A stretch of DNA of 64,000 nt, from NCBI GenBank assembly GCA_020543525.1, contig JAHYIO010000007.1:124001-188000 (forward strand), read 5' to 3'. Made by a program: the position numbers and the translations under genes. Below, piece by piece: positions 1 to 12,332 of this stretch (position 1 is its first letter; each line of letters opens with the position of its first letter). Under the pieces are notes generated by a model that was not told the origin of the DNA, made no database searches, and saw only the letters and a program-made list of their open reading frames with translations. The stretch comes from Coriolopsis trogii. Lineage: Eukaryota; Basidiomycota; Agaricomycetes; Polyporales; Polyporaceae.

Positions 1-369
1 TTGCTCCTCAATCATGTCTTCCTCCACTCTGAAAACCATCCATTGGAACACGGCTGTGGCAGAATAATGGACGTGACGTACCCTTCATCCTCCAATCTCA
101 GTTGAAGTTCCAAACACTTTACTTCAACCTTCCGCTTCCTCTCGTGCTCCAAAATCTCCGCATCCGGTTCCCTGTGTTTTGGAGGTGCTGCATCCCATGC
201 ACTTGCACGGTCTTGGACGCTTTGGAAGCTGCGCACAGCCGACAAGTTGCGCACCACGTATCCATTCGTGCCACTATGGAAGCACAGTAAGCCCAGAGTA
301 ACACAGTACTTGATCCAGGCCTGTATCGTACCTTCCGCGAGGGGTTGTCAGACCGATGCCGTTGTACAT
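1..369 (-). CDS. cwc21: Cwc21/Cwf21-type splicing factor, 5' part
   Basis: Splicing factor of the Cwc21/SRm300 N-terminal family, which sits near the catalytic centre of the spliceosome. The gene runs off the left edge, so only the N-terminus is present. The start at 369 opens with MYNGIGL and TPRG, the usual family start. After an intron (331-274) the next exon (273-82) gives SGTNGYV, RNLSAVR and the cwf21 helix EILEHERKRKVEVKCLELQ. A second intron (81-29) leads to an acidic piece, VEEDMIEEQ, which continues past base 1. Both introns have GT-AG ends and join in frame. The gene lies 300 bp downstream of the esterase on the same strand. Family assignment rests on remembered motifs; the splice joins are inferred. 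Confidence 0.85.
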
Positions 370-668
370 GGTGGAGGACCTCAAGTGATCTGTTAGGTGT
401 TCAACCCGAATGGAGCCCACTAAGCGCGTGGTGGCTGAGTGCGAATGCTCTCGGCAAGCACCGAAGAATTCGTTGGGTCACGGGCCGCCACCGTCGCCAC
501 AGGTTGTGCGTTCATCTTGAGTTGCAACGTTGAGGCTCGAAGTAGATTGCTTGCATGCGAGCAGCGGGAGCGCGAACTGTACGCCGCCGTGAGAATGTAT
601 ACAATGGGAACATTTCTGGTGTCGTTGTACAGGTTAACATATTGGTTACACTGGCTGCTATGCTACTA

Positions 669-1817
669 CTACGCTATACCCAAAAACTCAAGATACTGCT
701 GCTCGAACAGTGGAACGGTATGACCAACTCCCTGCGCAAGAATGGCCTGGAATTTGGGACCAAAGGTCGCGTTGGAGTATCCGCTTGGAAGGAACGGCTC
801 GCTGACATTCGAGATCGGCGTGCTTGGGTAGCCGAAGACTGTCGTCCATTGCTTGATTTCTTCGAAAAAATTCTGAGGGAAGAGCGTCGTGTCTCTGAGA
901 AGCAATGAGCATTACTATCGGAAGGCTGAGAGATTTTGAGGTTCGTACGCAGTGCCGTGCCACACTTGCATCTTGGGACGGTCCCCAGTGAAGCCCGGGA
1001 AAGCGTTGAGAACTCTCTGGGCCTGAGGGAAAGGTGAGAACGATCTGAAGTGCAAACAGACTCGGCTCAAGATACATACCCATTGCTGTCCGGTGAGAAT
1101 AAGTTTGCCATCAGCACACTGATTGTTCCACGAGTCCTCAGGCTGCCCAGGTAGAGAGAAGCACCCAAAGGCGACACCCGAATCAACGATCCCTGCCTTG
1201 AACACATCAGGATAGGCTCCTGCCAGAACGCTCGTCATCATAGCCCCCGAGGACGTGCCGACAGCAAAGACACGGTTCGGGTCGACGCCCCAATTCGCAA
1301 TGGCGAATCGCGCTGCTGAGGCGATGCTGAGCGAGTCACTACCGCCATTGTGCTTGAGAGTCTCGTCAGAAGAAACATCCCAGCATGTACCAGGGTGAGG
1401 CTGCAGTCGCACTCGTGAGCTGTAGGGTGGACAACGTCTAGCTGAACACTGACCGAAGATGGGAAGAGCAGGAGGTAGCCATGAGTCTCAGCGAGTTGCG
1501 CGAACTTGGAGCCCTGGAAGTACGCTTGTGCGGTACCGGTGCAAACTACACAGTCCAACAGGTAAGCAACAGATCCATAACAGGGTTCAAATCGAAGGCT
1601 TACAGTGACTTGCTACTATCAAAGGAGGTCTCGCTTGAAGCTTGGCGGGCTTGTACACGAACATGCCGACATTGTTGGGGTTGGTACCAAAGTTCGTAAT
1701 CTGATGCAACGTCGACGCCGGGATCGAATTGATGTTTGTCGGCGCGGACTGTGCACCGACGAGTAGGGTGAGAGGGAGGAGGGCACACAGCCCAAGGGCA
1801 GCTTGGAACAAGAACAT
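669..1817 (-). CDS. Secreted CE1 family esterase (PHB depolymerase/feruloyl or acetyl xylan esterase type)
   Basis: Extracellular alpha/beta hydrolase of carbohydrate esterase family 1, probably removing acetyl or feruloyl groups from plant xylan. The start at 1817 gives a signal peptide (MFLFQAALGLCALLPLTLLV). Downstream exons give FCTGTAQAY, the nucleophile elbow GTSSG with the catalytic Ser, and GVGHTVP with the catalytic His near the C-terminus. The catalytic Asp appears only after splicing: an intron at 948-895 joins HGTA to DTTLFPQ, giving the standard HGTADTT. So the triad looks complete. Four introns are inferred, all GT-AG. No CBM1 is seen, and the protein ends shortly after the His motif (LEFLGIA). 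Substrate cannot be told from sequence. A TATA-like site lies about 75 bp upstream. Confidence 0.88.
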
Positions 1818-1890
1818 CTAGCTGGGTGCGCTCTTGAGAGATGAAAGGAGAACGCTGTTGTGTCCGGTCGTGCACGTATGCTGCACGCTA

Positions 1891-1896
1891 CTTATA
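1891..1896 (-). promoter_or_regulatory. TATA-like element of the CE1 esterase gene
   Basis: On the minus strand the sequence reads GGTATAAGTAG about 75 bp before the esterase start. This spacing suits a fungal core promoter of a regulated secreted enzyme. No mapped transcription start is available. Confidence 0.45.
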
Positions 1897-1897
1897 C

Positions 1898-2583
1898 CTT
1901 CATACTGTAAATCGACCGGTCGCAGCTGACCTTGCCTGCCTTGCCTAGACAACATACGGGCCTATGAATATAATGTGCCAGTCGTACGGTCCTACACCAG
2001 CTGACCGCTCGTCGCATTGCACGGAGAATGCGGTCTGGAAGTTGAGCACCACAGATGTGCACAGCAGGGCACTCGTGCTGACAGCATGGTATAGGTCTAA
2101 GTTTGACCGTGGAAGAGAAGTGAAGAGAGGCAGCCATCGTGGTCCCGTAGCAAGCCCGTCCTGTTCACGTGCGAGGGGAAGCGAGGAGTTCGTGTGGCTG
2201 GGGAGCGCTGGCATTGCCTTATCGGGGTCCGTCTCGCCCACTGTCTGAATCCTCACTTCAGCTCCCGTTGCGTTTTCTATCGCAGACGTCAACTTGACAA
2301 TTGCAGTGCATAGATCCACTCCGGCTTTGTCTCCTTTTTCACAGCAATTTCTCTAGCACCATACTCTGGAGCTTCTAGGTACGTATCCAGACCACAGGAG
2401 AGGTCCGCACCGGAGTTCGACCAAACATGCGAGTTCGCTATGGTTCAAGTTGAGGAAGTAGCCAACGATCGTTCGTGCGCAACGAGTGGTTGCAGAAGTA
2501 TATGGAGCTGTACTGCAGTGATGCTGTTAGGACATAGAGGCAAACTCATAGAAGCCTCTATTCACGAAACGTAGGTGTCGACC
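1898..2583. other. Intergenic region between two divergent genes
   Basis: This holds the promoters of the esterase (minus) and the GTPase (plus). A minus-strand open stretch (2437-2289) has coding-like composition but no recognised family; it is listed as a finding. Nothing else is supported. Confidence 0.5.
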
Positions 2584-5500
2584 ATGGACGAAGAGCTTCA
2601 AAACGACTGGGAATTCGAAAGCATCGTTGATGGGCCATTCAGCGATCGTGATGATGACAACGGTAAGCCTGCACTCTTGGTGAAAGGCACCGAATACTGA
2701 GAGTCCTAGTCAACTTAGGCGGAATTAATCTGTACGGGTCACAGACCACTATATTTGAACAAGTCAGGCGGATGGTCGATGCAATTGAGAACTCAATCAA
2801 GCCATTGCTGTCAGAAGGTGACGGTCTTCGAAACGATGTGTTACGAGGAGATCTCGAGCGGTGGGTCATTGGTTAAGGTTCGTATGTCCAATCTCTAATC
2901 CTTCATATTGCTACAGGCTACGACACTCCGCGCAGTCCTCAGAGACATATATCGCGTTCTATGGAGGTAGGTGTCATGCCACCACTGCTCACCCGTGGGT
3001 TATCGTTAACAGCTGGTACAATATATTACATAGCCACCGGCGCCGGCAAATCCTCTCTCGTGAACGCTCTGCTGGATGGTACGTTCGCTGTGGTCCCCCC
3101 CCTTCATGCTGATAGCCTTGATTTTGCGCATCTAGACCAAATTGTGCCTACTAGCGGCGTAGCTTGTGAGTACAACCCATTCTTGCTCAATGATTCGGGT
3201 TGTTGACAACGAACAAAGCTTGCACCACTGTGGTCACGGAGGTTTGTCATCATACCAGAGAGGTGATTGAGGCTAGTATCGAGTATCTGTCGGTGGCAGA
3301 ATGGAGGGAAGAACTGCAGGTTCTTCTCCTGGACCTGAGGAATACTCCCAATGGACGTGTTCGGAAGTTCAACCAGCTTACGGACGTTGAATTGGTTGCA
3401 TGGAACAAGGTAACAATTCCAACGTCTGTTCCCCTTATGCAGTCGCCAACCCCCAAGTCCAAGATTCACGCTGTCTACCCACGCATCAGCGAGAATGATC
3501 TATCGGAGCTGAGTGCCGAGGAGATGCTCACAACGAATGAAGGTCAGTCGCATCCATGGCTAGAGACGACCATTGATTCAATCTCTTCTTGTACAAAGTG
3601 GCATCTGAAGTGTTAGGGAGTACAATCCAGATATCTGCTCCTGATTCAGGCCAATTCTCCGAACAGCTAACCAGGTACCTGCAGCACCGAGAACGTCCAG
3701 ACAACAACGAGAGAGATCTTTGGCCCCTGATCCGAAGGTTGAAGATCCGCTGTCCAGCTCCCGTGTTGGCCTGCGGAGCTGTCTTTGTTGACCTACCTGG
3801 AGCCGGCGACGTGAACCGCGCCCGATCGCAGTTGGCTGCTGAGTATATGCAACGCGCGCAACGTTTCTTCATTGTATCCCCTATGACACGGGCGGTGAGC
3901 GATCAAGCTGCTCAAAGTAAGCCTCCCATTGTGTCATTCTTGTGCAATACGACATCTCATGGCTCTGCGCCAAATCAAGAGCTATGCGGAGAAGCGTTCA
4001 GAATACAGAGAAAACTAGGTAAGTTCTTGAAGTATGCGAGGCTCATCCCAGGATGCTCACTGATCTGCCCTAACAGACGGAAAGTGAGCACGCTGGTAAT
4101 TTTGCATGTATGTTCTAGCTGATGGTCCGTGACTGGTATTGAAGCTATAATTCCGAGGCAATCACGTTCGTTGGTCAGTGCCGCGCCATCTGCCTCAATG
4201 AGTTATCAACTGAATACAATTACATCCTCCAGTGACCAAGAGTGACGACATATCGTGCGAAGAAATACTGGACAACATGACACTGCGCTCGGAACCCGAC
4301 GTGATAGCGCTTGAGGACTCAATCAAGAGTTGTCGAGAAGAGATGACTTTGGCTCAGAAGAAGATCAAGGAGTACTCACGTCTTGTGACCAGTATGTGCC
4401 ATGATATCTGTTGTGAGATCGTGCAGAGATGAATCCAAACTCTAGATCATCAAAAGAAGCTAGCACGCCTCAAATCTTCGATGACTAGCCGCGGACGGTC
4501 AGACTCACTGGGAGGCTCGCACAGTGCCTCAGGAGTCAAGCGGAAGCTTACCTACCGTGACGACCAGCAAGGCAACAAACGGCGCAGCATCGGTACAGGT
4601 CCATCTATGTCCTCACGAGGACAATCTAAGTATGTCCTTAGCCCAGAACTGACAGCGTTTTGAAGTTCTAAGATTGGTTGATTGTTTTCTTTCCTGTACC
4701 TGCTAAAACTTCGCGACGAGTGTTAGCAATCTCGAGGAATGTCTGGCCTCTTTGCAAGACATCATCAGCGAGGAGGTGATCGAGATCAACGCTGCCACGG
4801 CTGATTACCACCAGGCCGAAAGGCGTCTGGGCGAAGCTCTGGCGAACAGGATGAAATACTGTGTCAAGAAACGATTTGAGGTGCACTCTTAAGCGACCCG
4901 ATTAGGCCGAAGTGGTTCTCACACATACATACAGTGGGTCAAGAACACGTTGCAAGCCGACTTCAAGAGAGGACTTCAGGAGATCGAAGGTAAGAGGGTT
5001 GCCAAAGATCGGCTTGGCATCTCTCCTAACTGAGAAGGGTGGCCACAGACAACAGGCCACAGACAACCGACGGGGAATCCTCTGCCGCCGAACTTCCTGT
5101 CTTCGCGTGTACTTCGCGCGATTATGACCGCATAACTGGTAAGACGACCTCGTCTGCACCGCTCCACGAGAAACAGCCGCTCACTATCAAGTCAGGTCGG
5201 GCAGTCGATAGGCCTATCTGCTGCTCAGACGTCGAAGAGACAGGCATACCCCCACTCCGCGACTGGATCAGGCAACTGACCCTTTCTGCTGAGCGTAATC
5301 AAGTACGGGAGGTGCTGTTGAGTGTCAGAATGTTTGCAAACACTTTGCTAGACTTTGTGCGAGGCCAGGTGGACTTGGACGAGCCGGATCGTGGCGCCCT
5401 CCGGGAACAATGGCAAACGAAGGAAATTACTCTGTCATACCCTAGGTATTTGTCCGCCCGCGACCTTCGGAGTATGCGCTACCGGTGCAACCCCAACAGT

Positions 5501-6982
5501 TTGGTGATGCGATGCGTGACGGTACGTCCGATGTTCCGCAAATGCGCGGTTGTATCTCTTAATTCGGTTTGATGTGCAGGGCGCAAATGACATCGTTGAC
5601 GCGACCGTGGCGGAGCTCGCCGAAGGTCTCAAGTCCAGTCTGCACGATAAGCTTCAGGAGGGTGCGGTCCTGGTAAGTATTGTCATGCGATCCCTCATGT
5701 GTGCGAAGCGCGACTGAAGCCTTTTTGCGTTAATCTAGGCCGCGAGCGCCTCTGCTAAAACGGCGGACGAGTTCGCTCAGCGGATGCGCTGGAATACTTA
5801 CGGCGCCGGTAAGTGCCTCCAAGACCCCTGAATGTGCGGCGCTCACGCGAAAGCTGTCCTACAGTGCTTCGTCGCGATGGCGTATTCTGCGAGCACGACC
5901 TCAACATCGAGCTCACCCTGCCCTTCACGCGCAAGATCGCAGGCGCGTGGTCGCAGATCTTCGAATCCAAACACTTTGCCACCCTCGAGTCCAAGCTGTC
6001 CACCGCCCTCTCGGCGCTCCTTGACGAACTCGTTGCCTCCGCCCCTGCAGGCATTCAGGCACGCGCGAAGGAGCTCGCCCAGTCCTCCCTGGATGCGGCC
6101 CGCATGGACTTGCGCGTGGGTGCGAAAGAGGTGCAGAAGAAGCTGACGGACAGCCAGCAGCGCATCTCGCGCTCCATCGCGCCGCTCGTCAAGGAGCGTC
6201 TCTCGCCGGGGTATCAGGCTGCGGTGGCCGTCACTGGGGAGGGCAGCTTCCGCCGACGGAGGGTGAGTCTTGTCGAACACGATCGACTGTCCCTCCACGC
6301 CTTTCCGAAGCCTCTACTACGAACCCACGCTGACCCGTTTTCTCTTTTGTTCTCTCGTACGCGCGGCTATACATTAGGAGATCGTCAGCGCCCGGCTGGA
6401 AGCGGAGAAGGCGACGGTGTTCCGGGATGTAGCGAGCACGATTGAAGAGCACCTCCAGACTGCCGTCGCAGAGGTTGGAGAAGCGCTCGACGCGGCGATC
6501 GAGATGGTCGCAAAGAAGGTATGCACCCAATCTCTCCCTTGTTCCCGGGGTGATTGGGCGGCGAGTCCCGTTCTAGGGACCGGATCTCGCGCATACGCAT
6601 GCTCGAGCACAGTGGCTTGACTGGCTGCTGACTGTTGACCGCCCAACAGGTCGAGGTACACATGTCTGCGCTGTGGGAAGACCCCGCGCCGTTCCAGCTG
6701 GATATTTTGCTCGACGACGACGCCGAGATCGCCGCAGGAGCGGGCCATGGCGGAGCGCGTCTGGCCGCTCGGGCCCTCCTCGAAGACACGATTGTCGACA
6801 TCGACCGTATCTTGGAGGAAGAGGCCCAACTCGATGACGACGACGACGACCTCGCCGGTGAGTCGTTGACTCCGGCACGCTCTGTTGTCGGGGAAGATGA
6901 GGGCGGGTACGATGGCGAGGACGTCCGTGTCTTGGGCTCCAATCTCGCCCGGAGTCCCTCGCTGGAATACCTCGATTTCTGA
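2584..6982 (+). CDS. SLIP-GC-like (dynamin-related) large GTPase
   Basis: Large GTPase resembling the nuclear GTPase SLIP-GC of animals, within the dynamin superfamily. Exon 1 (2584-2662) starts MDEELQNDWEF. Exon 3 (2917-2966) joins to exon 4 (3034-3078) and gives the P-loop FYGATGAGKSSLVNALL. A 30-nt exon (3136-3165) adds DQIVPTSGVA, joined to SCTTVVTE (G2 Thr). DLPGAGD (about 3788-3808) is G3, and TKSDD (about 4232) is the G4 base-specificity motif, so all nucleotide-binding motifs are present. The middle is helical and charged. The last exons (5.9-6.5 kb) hold a long Ala/Lys-rich helical region, and the tail is very acidic (DDDDDD) and ends SLEYLDF. The many short exons, more than ten, make the precise model uncertain. 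The role in fungi is not known to me. Confidence 0.8.
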
Positions 6983-7985
6983 TGTCACTGTTCGTCGTCT
7001 ACCCGGACGCTTGGTCTCTTCCTACCCACTAACGATCTGTCGATGGCGCTCTCAAGTTGAGATGTATGCTTCGGAGTCTGGACTCGGCTCGTGAGTGAGG
7101 GGATGCACATGGAGTTTGCGGATCTTCGACCTCGTCGCTCCGGTCTGGACTGCTCCCACGACATCGATCGCTTTGTACTGCTGCTGCTTTCTCTAATTCA
7201 TGTGTTGCTATCACGGTAAGGACGATGTCAAGTAGCATGCAAGCGTCTACGCTCTCTGGCTGCGTTCCCAATGTGCTGACCTTGCTATGGTTGTCTGTGT
7301 GTGCCTTGCTTTGTGCGATTGATCCTCTGGATTGTTGTTACGCTACGCGATCCGGAATGTAACTTGAACACATCGTCTGCTCTGTCCCTCTCACCCCCAC
7401 TGCGCTCGGAAAGTAAGGGACGAATACGTCTCGCGCATCAGTGCCATGACGCACATACCCTGCGAAGATTCAAGCGTTTATCGTGAACAACATTCATTGA
7501 GAATCGTGAAGAATACAGGGTGTAAGCTAGGGCAGACTGATACATAATGCAGAAGCTGGTACGACAGCGAAAGCAGAAACGCAGAGTCAACATCAACTCA
7601 CGAGAGCGTGAGAGCAGTCGTAATCGTGGTCATGAAGAGGGTACAGATGTACTGAAATACTGAGGTTATGTTAGAGAATAGTCGTATGCGGATGCGATGA
7701 GAATGGTTAGAGATCATGATTGGGAAAGAAGCTGGATCGAGAGGGTGGTCCAACATGATTGGCTGAGCAGATCATGGATGTGAGAGAGACGAGGATAAAG
7801 CAAATATTAGGATCATAAAAGGATGGGTCCGAGACGAACGCCAAAGTAGAACGACCGCGCGGCATCACACGTGCACCCCACGGAGGTGACGGGAGGTCGC
7901 GCGACGGATAATTTAGTCGCGCGCCTGGCGCTCCTCAAAAGAGAGGATCGCGGGAAGAGAGAATAAAGCAGGGATGTGAAGGCGG
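6983..7985. other. Intergenic, convergent 3' regions
   Basis: This lies between the 3' ends of the GTPase (plus) and the orphan gene (minus). It is AT-richer than its surroundings around 7480-7830. I see no gene or RNA here. Confidence 0.5.
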
Positions 7986-8731
7986 TTAGACGCGGTAAAT
8001 GGGCCGGCCTTGCCAATCGACTGTGCGGCCAGTACGTGCGTCGACGTAGTCGGCGCGATGGTCGCGGGTGTTGTGGGACGAGCCTCCGAAGCCGAACATA
8101 CGGCGGATGCGCTCGCCAAGAGGTTCGCCGGAAGAGCTGCCGCGACGCTGGTGCGAGACGTTGTGGGTGGAAGTCTCGCGCGGCCTAGACTCGCTCTAAA
8201 TAAGACAAGAGAGGTTAGATATCGACCATGCAAGAGAACAATACAGGAACGTACGCGGCGGAGTCGGTTGCCAGAACCGTAGTCGACTACGCGAACGGTG
8301 TGTCGATCTTGTCTGGGCACGGACTGGGAACGCGCATGACGGCCAGAGCTGTGAGACGCGTCACGATGACTGTCGGTCGATCGACGAGTGGTTGTGTGAT
8401 GATGTGTCGGACTCCGACGGGACGAAGAATGGTGTGTCGGCGCGGAGGATGTGTAGTAGACGTTGCCCGAGCCGCTCCGATGGTGGCCTTGAGTGGTGTG
8501 ATGGCGACCGGTGTCATAGTGGTAGTTCGGGGTGAGATACTGCGGGTTCGCGTAGTGCGTGCCGGTCTGCAGGTGGCCCGTGTGGTGATGAGGAGAGTGA
8601 GAGTGAGAGCGGGTGGTGTAGACGACCTGAGGGTTGGCAGAGTGACTCGCGACGGGGTAGTAGGATTGAGAGTAGGTCCTCTGGCGGTGGTGGCCAGAAG
8701 GTTGGTGAGGCGGGTAGACGTAGGTGGGCAT
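7986..8731 (-). CDS. His/Ser/Thr-rich orphan protein with conserved-looking C-terminal motif
   Basis: Protein of unknown function, roughly 230 residues. The start at 8731 gives MPTYVYPPHQPSGHH, and the first exon is very rich in His, Ser, Tyr and Thr, with runs such as PTHHHTTTRRS, so it is probably disordered. One GT-AG intron (8254-8196, 59 nt) joins NRLRR to SESRPRET. The second exon holds a compact piece with GERIRRMFGFG and ends with YVDARTGRTVD and RGRPIYRV-like residues (here QGRPIYRV). The C-terminal half looks like the constrained part. No signal peptide or membrane segment is seen. The upstream frame is open to 8968 but lacks a better start. It may be a short structural or nuclear protein; no function is claimed. 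Confidence 0.7.
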
Positions 8732-11700
8732 TGTTGCGGGTCGAGGAGAGATTGCGGTGGTGATGGGCCATGGCGTCGAAAAACGGAGAGTTATATATGT
8801 GCGGAGAGCGGGAGGAGTCCCAATCCACCATATCTTGGTGTGAAGGAGTGTGAAGGGATGATGACGATATCCCCCACGATCTCGATCCGGTGCAGATCTA
8901 GAGCGTCTCTCACTCCGAACTCTGTTCCGTTGTGCAAGCGAGCGGCAACGAACGTCCTCCGCCTCCAACGGCTGTACGACCCACTGGCCAGCTGCACTGC
9001 TGCCCGCGGTCCACGGCCTCTCAACCCCTCCTACGCCAGAGAAATCATTCTGGCAAACGCTTCAACTGCCTTTCTGGCCACGACACCCAAGGCCATCCTT
9101 CCCCGACCGCCCTATCCTCCGGCCGGCAGCTTTACTAGTTACATTCTACGGGGCCACCGCCTTGCTCGTCTGCATATGTTTTCCCCCTCTTTCGCCCGTA
9201 CTGCTGCGCCCTGACACGTGTCTCTCTCGGCCACACACTTGCCATATCCAATCCCACTCCGACGACCTTCCTCCGCTAGCCTCTAGCTTCTTCCGTACAC
9301 CCCGTCCCGCTCTCTTGTCTCGCTCTCACACAACGTCGTATGTAACCACCATCTACATAGACACCACGCGTTTGCATGCAGGCATATTCAGGTCCTTCCT
9401 CGGTCTTCCTTGTCGAGCCGTTGCTCCACCACATTCGGCTTCTTCATCGCCCACTCAGGCTGACCGCCCGCCGGCCACACCGCTATCAGACTAGCGTCCT
9501 GGACCGCCCCGCTGTCTCCAACTGATTTCACCCGACGTTCTGACTCCTCATCGTACTAGGGTTCACACCACAGACAGAGTACTGAGAACGAATCAAACCG
9601 CACTGCGCCCGATGTCCCCCACGCGGTCAAGTGGCGCTCCAAGGGTCGGTTCTTCTGCTATCTCTTGCTGGGCACCATGCTCCTCTAAACGTTCGCGCTG
9701 TGGAGATCCGCAATTCGCATCTCGCAGCGCTTCTCACATTCCCCTGCGCGTGTTCACCGCGTGTCTCGTAAGTTCAAACGCTTTATCACTCGAGAACTTC
9801 AGAAGGTGCCTTTGTTTCCTTGAAACGTTCATACAACCACACGCCTCCTCTCATCTGTCCAATTCTTACTAAGCTCGTACAACTGCCTACACGGCGAAAG
9901 TATCGCCCTCCAGATGACCGTCACCTGCCTTTTGCATCATTCCGACCACGACGGGTTTTGGGACCGCTGCGCACCCATGTCATGCTCATTCATCGCCACC
10001 ACTTCCAACGAACCTTCTATTTTGACTACTACCCTGGGTAGAGTTCACCCCGGTCGTCCCTGAACACGTTGCATCAACGAAGGTACTGACCTCGGTCCTT
10101 TTCGGCGCTCCCCAGCAGCCGTTCTTCACTGCCAACGACCACCCGCAGCGACCATCACCCAGTTGAGGCTGGAAACCACCTGACGTACCCCGACCGTCGT
10201 GCGCTCGAGGCGTACGAATGACCCGTTTCGGCGCGAAAATGGTTGAACAGCCAGTGAACCACCACGCCGCAACTCGATTGTCGTTCAAACATACCAAATC
10301 CGGCCAGACCCCGAAACGCATCGAGGACTCAGTGAGACCCAATGCAGAACGCGGCCTCCATGACACGACTTCGCTCGCCTCCGCCTCCGCCCTCGCCACA
10401 CGGCCCACGGACGCACGAACGCCGCCCGAAGTTATGCTGCCTTCTCGCATCCACCCTCGACAGTCTGCATCGTGCCGGGGTCTCTCCTCGTCCTCCACTC
10501 TCGCCGCTCTTCCCTTACGCCCACGCGTTCCCTCACGAACTCACGGATCCACAGCCAGCCACAGCGCAACCGATGCCAATCCAATTTGCCCTCCTTCTCT
10601 CTCCCGCTCGATCGTCCATGTGCGCGATCTCGTGGATCCCTTTAATGTCTCGCACCCCGCGCAGTCCTCTGCCAGTGTGCACGTGGACACACCAAGTGGC
10701 AACTACACGCTTTGGGAGAGCTCTTGAGGGCCCGTGGATGATCGCTCCGACTGCGAGGTTCTGAATGCTGGGTGCCACGGCGTGGGATCGTCCCTCGACG
10801 TCCACGCTGACGTTGCTTTCCGTAAGACCCGTACCGGACTCCCGAGCGCGCGTACAGAGTTCAACGTCAACGTTCAGCGAGGGACACCTTCCTCTCTTGT
10901 CTTCTGACGGAGACTCCCAGATTCGCCCGTCTTCTGTGGGTTTGGATCTTGGGGCTCGCGCTTCTGGATACTGACAGCTGCCCCTAGGTGGTGGGTGGTT
11001 TGGGAGCGCAGTTTGCGTGTACGGTGTGCACGTAAACCAGAGCTGCGTCTCTCCGCACAGCCGCCGAGTTTCAAGTCTCCCGCTGACATCGAACCCGACA
11101 TGTTTTCTAGCGTCAGCAGACAGTACTCCTGGACTTTCCGATATGCCGACGCCAGTTCCTCTGATACCGCTGCGCGCGCCGCCCGTCGAGCGACTTCCTG
11201 GCAATCGGAAGCTGCAGAGGCGGAGAAGGCCCGGCGGCTGTTATGCATGTTATGACGCATATGCATGCACACGCGCTCCGTCCTCCCGAACAATGAAGAC
11301 ACTGTCTCGGGGTCGCAGAGCGCAAACCGCTGCCCCCGGTCTCTCAAGCTGCACGCGCGCAGCAGCGGCGGACGCGCATAGTGCAGTGCTCTGACGTGTG
11401 CGGTTCAGTGCCCGCATTGATCTGCCACGAGTTATATCCGCTCGTGGCTCGCTGCAGCTACGTGGCTGCGAAGAGGTCGGTGTCGGTGTCGAATATTGCG
11501 TCGACACTTGTCGCAGTGCACACATGCTACGTCTCGTCACTTGTGTCGACGCCCGGTGGACTGTTGCATATCCCTGGTAACATTCCCTGATAGGATTGGT
11601 TCACTCAACATTGGCCTGATAGAACCCAATAGTGTGCGCCACGGCTGAGCTGGCATAAGTCCTGGAGCCCTCTACGTGAGAGAGCTGTCGAACCCACAAA

Positions 11701-12332
11701 TCCGTCGACCGAAAAGCGTAAGCCACTATTCTCAGTACCAACCCCCGTATATTCATAACTTACAGGGTAGCGTTGCATTTGCGGGGTCAGGAGCTCTCGA
11801 GGACCCTGCACCGGGATCACGTCATGAAGCGTCCTTTCTTACGTGCGCTGGCTGTCGCTACCGCAGATCACTGTATATGGTATGCAAGGTTTGGCTCGGG
11901 ACAACATGCTGTGGCACGGACCGCTCGCGCGACATGGTATGCGCGAAAAAAAAGTAGGGAAATTGTGGATCTAGGGAGAGGACCCTTCGAGACGTATTCC
12001 TATTTCTCCCGTAGCTAGAGACATCCGTATGCAGGGTCTTATGACGGAGAGCCTCGAGTTCGGCTGTGGGCACCACCGCTTTACCGCTCGCGAGCGTGCG
12101 CATAGAACGTCCGCAGAGGGCTACCAAGTCCGGCCGAGGGTTATAGGTGACTCCGATGTGCGGCGGTTGGGAGGAAATAGGGGCTGGAAGAAGACGGTAT
12201 CGACTTTTGGATAGTGTGCGTCGTGTGAGAGCCATCTCCACACATCATGGCATCCTAGTGTTCGGGCGTTGACGCAATATGGTAACGCGTCGCTGTTCGG
12301 GACCTAGAGCGCCAAGGCAGGTGACCTATCTT
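8732..12332. other. Gene-poor region, 3.6 kb, strand-asymmetric
   Basis: No gene could be supported here on either strand. From about 9150 to 10760 the plus strand is markedly C/T-rich and G-poor. Open stretches such as 10218-10727 (+) and 10533-11204 (-) have no recognisable motif and look like by-products of high GC content. It may hold long leaders, a non-coding RNA or a decayed element. No terminal repeats are apparent by eye. Confidence 0.5.

Noticed and set aside
669..1412. Apparent loss of the catalytic Asp in the esterase (frame reads HGTAYEP)
   Set aside because: A GT-AG intron starts within that codon; splicing restores HGTADTT, so the enzyme looks intact.
1580..1600. GGTTCAAATC, resembling a tRNA T-loop
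   Set aside because: It falls in an intron of the esterase gene and no cloverleaf arms surround it.
10533..11204. Minus-strand frame of 223 codons
   Set aside because: No domain, no splice-supported extension and no constrained pattern; length fits chance in GC-rich DNA.
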